Source: JACORV01 sp041484135
Lineage (GTDB): Bacteria; Gemmatimonadota; Gemmatimonadetes; Gemmatimonadales; JACORV01
Direction of reading: 5' to 3'
Length of the DNA stretch: 7,045 bases
Assembly: GCA_041484135.1 (NCBI GenBank)
Contig: JBGPHD010000158.1
Span: 1-7,045, forward strand
Part shown: positions 1 to 4,635 of the stretch, piece by piece
How the letters are laid out: every line of letters begins with the position of its first letter
Position numbering within the stretch: the stretch's first letter is position 1
Position numbers and translations under genes: made by a program
Notes under the pieces: generated by a model
What the model was told of the DNA's origin: nothing
Seen by the model: only the letters and a program-made list of their open reading frames with translations
The model's database searches: none

Positions 1-588
1 GACCGCCACGAAGGGACCCTCGGCCCGGAGGGAGCGCACGTGGATCCGCCGGGCGAGGACCTCCTTGCCGGTGCCGCTCGGCCCCGTGATGAGGACCGTG
101 GTCCGGTGCGGCGCGACCTTGGCGATGACGTCGAGCGCCCCCCGCATCGCGGCCGACTCGGCCACGATGTGCGGCGAGGCCGCGGCGGAACCGAGCGCCG
201 ACCGGAGCGATTCCACCTCGCGCCGCAGCTTCTCGCGCTCCTCCGCCTTGCGGAGCACCAGGACCACCTCGTCGGCGCGGAACGGCTTGGCGATGTAGTC
301 GTACGCGCCTTCCTTCATCGCCGCGATCGCCGCATCCTCGCTGCCGTACGCGCTCATCATGATCACCAGCGCCGACCCGCCCGAGGCACGATAGCGCTGG
401 AGGAACTCGGCACCGCCCATGCTGGGCATCCGGACGTCGCACAGGATGATGTCGAACGGCTCGGCGGCGGCCTTGGCGAGCGCGGCGGCGCCGTCGGTCG
501 CGTCGGCGACCTCGTACTGTTCGTCCGAGAGGATGAGCCGAAGCGATTGCCGGAGGCCGGGCTCGTCATCCACGATGAGGAGCTTCAC
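1..588 (-). CDS. NtrC/PilR-like sigma-54 response regulator, 3' end cut by window edge
   Basis: Reading the minus strand from a GTG at 588 gives 196 residues, open to the window edge. Residues 1-120 form a CheY-like receiver: acidic pocket D7-D8, phospho-acceptor D51 in LCDVRMP, S79 in MMSAYGS and K101 in YIAKPF. A charged linker (about 113-132) leads into a sigma-54-activator AAA+ domain that starts near residue 140 and shows Walker A as GPSGTGKE (169-176, K175). This family usually has GESGTGKE, so the Pro is a small oddity. The GAFTGA loop, Walker B and Fis-type HTH lie outside the window. The start is fixed by a 4-bp GTGA overlap with the kinase stop codon, with no good Shine-Dalgarno, which suggests translational coupling. 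By family knowledge such proteins, when phosphorylated, act from upstream sites to open sigma-54 promoters. A PilR-like role is inferred from the kinase partner and the sigma-54 pilin promoter at 2684-2699. Calling it an NtrC-family regulator is secure; PilR itself is not proven. Confidence 0.93.
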   Translation of the reverse strand, partial: MKLLIVDDEPGLRQSLRLILSDEQYEVADATDGAAALAKAAAEPFDIILCDVRMPSMGGAEFLQRYRASGGSALVIMMSAYGSEDAAIAAMKEGAYDYIAKPFRADEVVLVLRKAEEREKLRREVESLRSALGSAAASPHIVAESAAMRGALDVIAKVAPHRTTVLITGPSGTGKEVLARRIHVRSLRAEGPFVAV

Positions 589-1763
589 GGGGTGTGCGCC
601 GGGAGGATCACGGTGAAGGCGGCTCCGCCCTCGCGGGCCTGGGCCACGTCGACGCGGCCGCCGTGGTCGTGGACGATACGCTGCACGATCGCGAGGCCGA
701 GCCCGGTGCCCTTGCCGGGCGGCTTGGTGGTGAAGAACGGATCGAAGACGCGCTCGGCCTGGTCGGCGGGGACGCCGGGGCCGCTGTCCGCGACCACTAC
801 CTGCGCCGCGCGCGTCCCGTCGGGCACGCCGGCCAGGTGCTTGCCGGACCGGCGCTCCTGGCGGACCGCGTCCGGCGCGCCTAACGGATCCGTCGCGCGC
901 CGCCCCGTGCCGTCGCCGTCACCCAGGACGGTCGGGCTCGTCACCACGCTGATGCGTCCGCCGTCGCCCGCCGCGTCCACGGCGTTGAGCAAGAGGTTCA
1001 CGAAGACCTGCTCGAGGGCCACCTTGTCACCCCAGACCCGCGGCGCCGAGGGGTCGGCGGCGACCTGGACGTCGACCTGCCGGAGGACCCCCTGCGCGCG
1101 CAACAGCTCCACGGCCCCGGCGGCGACGTCCGCGGGCGCGACGACGGCCCGCTCGGCGTCGCGCGGGCGGGCGTAGTCGAGGAGGCTGCGCACGATGGTG
1201 TCGATCCGTCCGCTCTCGCGCTCGACGGCGCCGATGATCTCGGGGTCGCCGCCGCGGCGCCTGAGGATCTCCACGTAGTTGCCGATGGCCGAGAGCGGGT
1301 TGCCGACCTCGTGCGCGATGCCGGCGGCGAGGCGCCCGACCGACGCCAGCTTCTCGGCGCGGACCAGCGCGCCCTGGGCGTCGAGGAGCCGCTCGGTCAT
1401 CCGGTTCACGCTCCGGGCGAGACGGTCAAGCTCCCGCGTGCCAGCGCTCGGCGCGCGCCGCGACAGCTCGCCGCCCGCCACGGCCTCGGTGGCATCCACC
1501 AGCGTCTCCATCGGCCCCGTCACGAGCCGGGTCACCAGGTAGCGGCCGAAGGCGATGAAGATGGCCACGTCGGCGACGACGAGCGCGGTGAGGAGCAGGA
1601 ACCCCAGCTCGCTCTTGCCGAAGAGCGGCGCCAGGATCGCCGAGACGACGGCCAGCACGAGGGCGCCGGCCGCCAGGAAGGCCAGGTTGAAGAGCAGCTC
1701 GGTCCGGAGCGACGGCTTGGCGCCATCGGCGGACCCGCGGAAGAGGGCTGGCATCGACCTCAT
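585..1763 (-). CDS. PilS/NtrB-like membrane sensor histidine kinase
   Basis: From ATG 1763 it is 392 residues. Two hydrophobic segments (about 23-48 and 54-77) are separated by only a few residues, so there is almost no periplasmic sensor domain. A HAMP-like linker (about 78-130) is followed by HisKA with the H-box GIAHEVGNPL (H151), the N-box NLLLNAVDA (256-264), G1 DSGPG (D326), the F-box FDPFF (340-344) and G2 GKGTGLGL (350-357). It should autophosphorylate H151 and pass phosphate to D51 of the regulator, whose GTG overlaps this stop codon. An unusually long, polar, low-complexity insert (about 278-320) separates the N and G1 boxes. The frame stays open to 1829, but that longer start would cross the terminator at 1784-1816, so 1763 is preferred. 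ATG 1754 is equally possible, and neither has a convincing ribosome site. The kinase class is certain. PilS function is inferred from the pilin neighbours; P. aeruginosa PilS also senses within the membrane, although it has six segments. Confidence 0.93.
   Translation of the reverse strand: MRSMPALFRGSADGAKPSLRTELLFNLAFLAAGALVLAVVSAILAPLFGKSELGFLLLTALVVADVAIFIAFGRYLVTRLVTGPMETLVDATEAVAGGELSRRAPSAGTRELDRLARSVNRMTERLLDAQGALVRAEKLASVGRLAAGIAHEVGNPLSAIGNYVEILRRRGGDPEIIGAVERESGRIDTIVRSLLDYARPRDAERAVVAPADVAAGAVELLRAQGVLRQVDVQVAADPSAPRVWGDKVALEQVFVNLLLNAVDAAGDGGRISVVTSPTVLGDGDGTGRRATDPLGAPDAVRQERRSGKHLAGVPDGTRAAQVVVADSGPGVPADQAERVFDPFFTTKPPGKGTGLGLAIVQRIVHDHGGRVDVAQAREGGAAFTVILPAHTP
877..886 (-). 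other. CGTTAGGCGC word, copy 1 (in histidine kinase)
   Basis: The minus strand reads CGTTAGGCGC (plus strand GCGCCTAACG). It supplies a TTA leucine codon (L294) within the poorly conserved insert between the N and G1 boxes of the kinase. It is one of three copies in the window, and together these hold all of its in-frame TTA codons. Confidence 0.6.
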
Positions 1764-1783
1764 GTGTATCGCCGGGGGTGCCG

Positions 1784-1816
1784 AAAAAGCAAAGGGCGGG
1801 CACAACGCCCGCCCTT
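1784..1816 (-). terminator. Rho-independent terminator of the pilin operon
   Basis: On the minus strand, 17 nt after the second pilin's TAG, AAGGGCGGGC pairs perfectly with GCCCGCCCTT (10-bp GC-rich stem, 1807-1816 with 1792-1801) around a 5-nt loop. After TGC comes a run of five T's (1788-1784). On the plus strand no T-run follows the hairpin, so it works in the pilin direction. It ends the sigma-54 transcript before the kinase gene, so the kinase-regulator pair needs its own promoter or read-through. Confidence 0.9.
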
Positions 1817-1833
1817 CGCTACACCTCACACGC

Positions 1834-2211
1834 CTACTGGCACTTCGGCTCGCCTTCGTTCTGACCCGCGATGGGCGCGGTGGACGTGCCGTAGTAGATG
1901 CCGCACGTCTTGGTCGTGCCGTTGTGCTTCGTGGTCGCGTTCCACCCCATCGTGGTCGCGGCCCCGATCGTCACCGTCACCCCTGACGACGCCTGGTAGT
2001 TCAGCGACGACAGGTTGCTGGTGTAGGCGATGTAGTCGCCGTTGTAGGATTCCTCCGCGGTCACCAGGTTGCGGAGATCCGACTTCATGGCGGCGAGGTA
2101 CGCCTTCTCCTTCGTGTTCGCGAACTTCGGGATGGCGATAGCGGCGAGAATGCCGATGATCACCACCACGATCAGCAGTTCGATCAACGTGAAACCTCGC
2201 GTACTACGCAT
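1834..2211 (-). CDS. Type IV pilin-like protein (PilA-like), second of a tandem pair
   Basis: A 125-residue prepilin. The class III leader is six residues, MRSTRG, with cleavage expected between G6 and F7 and N-methylation of the new Phe. The mature protein starts FTLIELLIVVVIIGILAAIA, with the conserved Glu at mature position 5, then an amphipathic helix to about residue 55. The globular part ends with C103 and C124, which probably form the D-region disulfide, and finishes in EPKCQ. It is about 75% identical, without gaps, to the pilin at 2242-2619. Most differences lie in residues 57-80 and 87-111. Asn-X-Ser/Thr triplets occur at N66, N91 and N97. ATG at 2211 has a GGGGG ribosome site 8 nt upstream and follows the first pilin's stop by 30 nt, so both share one transcript. 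The mature subunit would assemble from the inner membrane into a pilus or pseudopilus. Whether it is a second major pilin, a minor pilin or a pseudopilin cannot be told from sequence alone. Confidence 0.93.
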   Translation of the reverse strand: MRSTRGFTLIELLIVVVIIGILAAIAIPKFANTKEKAYLAAMKSDLRNLVTAEESYNGDYIAYTSNLSSLNYQASSGVTVTIGAATTMGWNATTKHNGTTKTCGIYYGTSTAPIAGQNEGEPKCQ

Positions 2212-2219
2212 CCTCGCAA

Positions 2220-2224
2220 CCCCC
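2220..2224 (-). promoter_or_regulatory. Ribosome binding site of second pilin
   Basis: GGGGG on the minus strand, 8 nt before ATG 2211. It matches the purine-rich site before the first pilin. A GAGG directly abutting the ATG is too close to be the main site. Confidence 0.5.
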
Positions 2225-2241
2225 GATGAGAGGCAACTACC

Positions 2242-2619
2242 CTACTGACACTTCGGCTCGCCCTCGTTCTGGCCCGCGATCGGCGCGCTGGCGCTGCCGA
2301 CGAAGATGCCGCAGGTCTTGGTGGTGCCGTTGTGCGAGACCGTGGCGCTCCAGCCCGTGCCGGTCGCCGCCCCGATCGTCATCGTCACGCCCGTCGACGG
2401 CGTGAACTGCACCGCGGTCGTCGAGGTCGTGTACGTCACCTGGTCCGCGAAGTACGACTCTTCCGCCGTGATCAGGTTCCGCAGGTCCGACTTCATCGCG
2501 GCGATGTACGCCTTCTCCTTCGTGTTCGCGAACTTCGGGATGGCGATGGCCGCCAGGATGCCGATGATGACCACCACGATCAGAAGCTCGATCAGTGTGA
2601 AGCCCTTGGTATTCCGCAC
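2242..2619 (-). CDS. Type IV pilin-like protein (PilA-like), promoter-proximal copy
   Basis: A 125-residue prepilin starting at GTG 2619. Leader MRNTKG, cleavage G6/F7, then FTLIELLIVVVIIGILAAIA with Glu at mature position 5: the substrate signature of the PilD prepilin peptidase/N-methylase. The N-terminal helix runs to about residue 55. The variable section 57-80 is rich in Thr/Ser (for example TYTTSTTAV), which would suit O-glycosylation. C103 and C124 frame the D-region, and N97-G-T is shared with the paralogue. The start is supported by AAGGGGG six nt upstream, and the leader length fits the family. Being first after the sigma-54 promoter, it is the likelier major subunit. Both pilins are short compared with the usual 140-160 residues and resemble short PilA/pseudopilin forms. 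Assembly ATPases, PilC and PilD are not in this window, so the machinery must be encoded elsewhere. Confidence 0.94.
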   Translation of the reverse strand: MRNTKGFTLIELLIVVVIIGILAAIAIPKFANTKEKAYIAAMKSDLRNLITAEESYFADQVTYTTSTTAVQFTPSTGVTMTIGAATGTGWSATVSHNGTTKTCGIFVGSASAPIAGQNEGEPKCQ

Positions 2620-2625
2620 TAGGTA

Positions 2626-2632
2626 CCCCCTT
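2626..2632 (-). promoter_or_regulatory. Ribosome binding site of first pilin
   Basis: AAGGGGG on the minus strand, six nt before GTG 2619. This is a strong Shine-Dalgarno-like site at ideal spacing and supports the non-ATG start. Confidence 0.75.
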
Positions 2633-2640
2633 CAGTGGAG

Positions 2641-2722
2641 CCGATTCGGAACGGCGCGAAAGCGCTAGGTCGATTCACCATCCAGCAATGGGCGTGCCAT
2701 CCGCAGGGGCCGATCCGAAACG
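2641..2722. repeat. Imperfect 13-bp direct repeat flanking the pilin promoter
   Basis: Plus-strand CCGATTCGGAACG (2641-2653) and CCGATCCGAAACG (2710-2722) match at 11 of 13 positions. One lies just upstream of the -24 element and the other in the expected untranslated leader. The first nine bases of the leader copy are nearly palindromic (CCGATTCGG). It could be a pair of operator half-sites, or coincidence in GC-rich DNA. Confidence 0.35.
2684..2699 (-). promoter_or_regulatory. Sigma-54 (RpoN) -24/-12 promoter of the pilin operon
   Basis: The minus strand reads TGGCACGCCCATTGCT. This fits the consensus TGGCACG-N4-TTGCW exactly, with GG (2698-2697) and GC (2686-2685) separated by the required 10 nt. 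Transcription should start near 2673, giving an untranslated leader of about 54 nt before GTG 2619. Promoters of this class are silent without an NtrC-type activator and ATP hydrolysis. Such an activator is encoded at 588-1, and pilA is driven by RpoN with PilR in Pseudomonas and Myxococcus. Confidence 0.93.
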
Positions 2723-2811
2723 CCTTGGCCGGCAACGACATACCGGCTGGAGCCACGCTTGAGCTACAACTCTGAAGATGCCCGCGCTCTGGCTTTCTGC
2801 AACCCCTTCGC
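2700..2811 (-). promoter_or_regulatory. Upstream region of pilin promoter, candidate activator-binding zone
   Basis: Gene-free stretch between the stop of the second TMTC-like gene and the sigma-54 promoter. NtrC-type activators usually bind about 80-150 bp upstream of the start, here about 2752-2822. The stretch holds a weak quasi-palindrome, GAGCTACAACTC (2761-2772), and one TGTCG on the minus strand (2740-2736) of the kind seen in Pseudomonas PilR sites. Neither is convincing alone. No clear terminator follows the upstream gene, so read-through into the pilins is possible. Confidence 0.3.
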
Positions 2812-4635
2812 TCAACGCAAGACGGACGCCTCTCTCACCGCCCCTCGCACGATCCCCCGGGCCTCCTTGATCTGCTCGCGGGATGTGGAATCGGTCGGGG
2901 CGCCAACCATGGCCGAGTCGAACGCGGCTTGGGCACTGTCCGGGATCCCGAGGGCCGCGTACGTGGAAGCGAGGTAAAGCCAACGCTCGAAGCGCTTTCC
3001 ACCCCGCCGGCCGAACGCGGCCCACACCGCCAGGGCGCTGTCCCGCTCGCCCAGGGCCACGAAGCTGGCCGCCAACACCCTCGCCGCGGCAGCCCTGGTC
3101 GGGCCGGTGACGACGGACAGACGTGCGTGCGCGAGCGCCTCGGCGGGCCGACCCGCCTCGAGCAGGGCATGGGCCAGTAGCTGCTGCGTGAGTGTGTTGT
3201 TGGTGTCGAGAGCTTCGGCCCGCCGGAGGTAGCTGAGGGCCAGCCGAGGATCCTGTTCGTCGAGCGCGAGGGCCCCGATCTCGGCGAGGAGATAGTAGTC
3301 GAGCGGGTAGAGCTCGTCGGCGATCCGGTACTCGCGGAGCGCCGCCGCCGGCGCGCCGAGCCGTCGATAGACGCGCGCGGCGGTGGCATGCACGCGATAG
3401 GACTCCGGGTGATGGAGGAGCGCGCTCAGCACCAGGCTCCGGTTGTCCTTCCAGGCGGGGACCGCGGTCACCGTGCGGGCCGCGAGCGGCAGCGCGACGA
3501 GGGCCGCGGCAATGACCGCGAACCGCGGGCCTTTATGCCGCGCAATCAGATCGGCGCCGGCGGCCGCGAGGAGCGCCACGCCCACGGTCGCCAGGTACAG
3601 CGTGCGCTCGGCGATGACGATGCCGGTCGGGAAGAGGAGGTTGGCGGTGGGGAGCCACGCGATCCCGATGAACCAGAGGCCCGCGGAAACGGTCCGGTGG
3701 CGGCGCCACGTGATCAGCGTCAGTCCCACCAGTGCGATCAGCACGAGGGCGCCGGCCACCCCTTCGGGCGTCGGGTGATCGAGGCGCTCGACCACGCGGG
3801 GGTGGTAATCCGGCGACAAGTCGAACGGCCAGACGAGGAGCCGGAGCAGGACGAAGACGACGGGCAGCATGGTGCTGATGCGCGCGGATGCGCCCAGACC
3901 GAAGAAGGTGGGCGCGACGGCCCGGAACGAGAGTCCGCCTTCCACGTGACGGCGCACCAGGAGCCAGACAACCGTGAGGACGAGGACGGCCGCGTAGTCA
4001 CGCCGGGGGAGGCCGGCGGCGGGCTCGCCGGGCGTGGCCAGCTCGTCGAGGGCGAGGAGCGCGACGGCGACCGCCGCGTGCTCCTTGCTGAGGAGGGCCG
4101 CCGCCACCGCGACGAGCAGGAGCGCTTCCGCACCTAACGTCGGTCGTGCCGCCGCCCGGCGCCGGCGCACGCCGCGCGCGGCGAGGATCGCGGCGAGCAG
4201 GAAGAACGCCGTCATCAGCTCGGCGCGGCCCACCAGGTTCGCCACGGCCTCGACGTGGACGGGATGCACGGCGAAGACGAGCCCGCCCGCCAGCGCCGCG
4301 GTCAGCGGGACAAAGGCGGCGAGCACCGGCACCAGGAGCGCCGTGACGGCGGCGTGCCACAGCACGTTCTCGGCGTGGAGCCATGCCGGGCTCCCGCCGG
4401 AGACGCTCCAGCCGGCGGCGAACGAGAGGATGACCAGCGGGCGCCACTGTCCGGCCTGGTGCTCCGGCGGCCAGTACGGCGACAGGAAGGCATGCGCCGC
4501 GGCGCCGACATCGTGCGCGACGGGGTTGCGCTCGACGATCGGCCCGTCGTCGAGCGCGAAGCGGTTCCCCAGGGCGCCGGCGTTGGCGAGCGCGGCCACC
4601 AGGGCGCAAACGAGCGACGCGCGCGCGAGGGTCAC
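2812..4635 (-). CDS. TMTC-like GT-C membrane protein with C-terminal TPRs (copy B)
   Basis: A 607-residue polytopic protein. A signal-anchor-like first segment is followed by the loop motif FALDDGPIVERNPV (D29-D30), then QWRPL (63-67) and FAVHPVHVEAVANLVGRAEL (121-140). SKEH (183-186) comes next, then WPFDLSPDYHP (269-279) and NLLFPTGIVIAERTLYL (332-348). These in this order are hallmarks of the animal TMTC1-4 family and its bacterial relatives (GT-C fold, DUF1736). Around ten membrane segments reach to about 390. Residues 405-590 are a soluble helical tail with about five TPR-like units. TMTCs are linked to protein O-mannosylation from a lipid-phosphate sugar. Activity of this bacterial version is inferred, with D29-D30 as the likely catalytic acids. 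It starts with GTG in a 4-bp GTGA overlap with copy A, without a clear ribosome site. It ends 192 bp before the pilin start, so pilin or another envelope protein is a candidate acceptor. Alternatively, it could act in lipid or polysaccharide sugar transfer. Confidence 0.88.
   Translation of the reverse strand: MTLARASLVCALVAALANAGALGNRFALDDGPIVERNPVAHDVGAAAHAFLSPYWPPEHQAGQWRPLVILSFAAGWSVSGGSPAWLHAENVLWHAAVTALLVPVLAAFVPLTAALAGGLVFAVHPVHVEAVANLVGRAELMTAFFLLAAILAARGVRRRRAAARPTLGAEALLLVAVAAALLSKEHAAVAVALLALDELATPGEPAAGLPRRDYAAVLVLTVVWLLVRRHVEGGLSFRAVAPTFFGLGASARISTMLPVVFVLLRLLVWPFDLSPDYHPRVVERLDHPTPEGVAGALVLIALVGLTLITWRRHRTVSAGLWFIGIAWLPTANLLFPTGIVIAERTLYLATVGVALLAAAGADLIARHKGPRFAVIAAALVALPLAARTVTAVPAWKDNRSLVLSALLHHPESYRVHATAARVYRRLGAPAAALREYRIADELYPLDYYLLAEIGALALDEQDPRLALSYLRRAEALDTNNTLTQQLLAHALLEAGRPAEALAHARLSVVTGPTRAAAARVLAASFVALGERDSALAVWAAFGRRGGKRFERWLYLASTYAALGIPDSAQAAFDSAMVGAPTDSTSREQIKEARGIVRGAVREASVLR
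4130..4139 (-). other. CGTTAGGTGC word, copy 2 (in TMTC-like copy B)
   Basis: The minus strand reads CGTTAGGTGC and gives TTA codon L167 in the Thr-Leu-Gly-Ala stretch between two membrane segments. It differs from the other two copies by one C/T change. Confidence 0.55.

Noticed and set aside
40..1176. Long plus-strand open frame opposite the regulator and kinase
   Set aside because: It runs antisense to clear receiver, AAA+ and kinase motifs, its translation is Arg/Pro/Gly-rich without any domain, and such shadow frames are expected in DNA this GC-rich.
1764..1773. GATACA just upstream of the kinase start as a sigma-70 -10 box
   Set aside because: Only three of six positions fit, there is no -35 partner, and it would leave no room for a leader before ATG 1763.
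1764..1829. Upstream extension of the kinase to a start at 1829
   Set aside because: It would place the first 22 codons across the terminator hairpin and adds residues unlike a kinase N-terminus.
2724..2734. TTGGCCGGCAA as a palindromic activator site
   Set aside because: The symmetry breaks at the centre, GCCGGC-type cores are common in GC-rich DNA, and it lies closer to the promoter than usual for NtrC-type binding.
2736..2811. Terminator after TMTC-like copy B
   Set aside because: Only a 4-bp GGCT/AGCC stem was found, with no T-run.
3388..4137. Plus-strand 249-codon open frame opposite TMTC-like copy B
   Set aside because: Same shadow character; the opposite strand encodes membrane segments and TMTC motifs.
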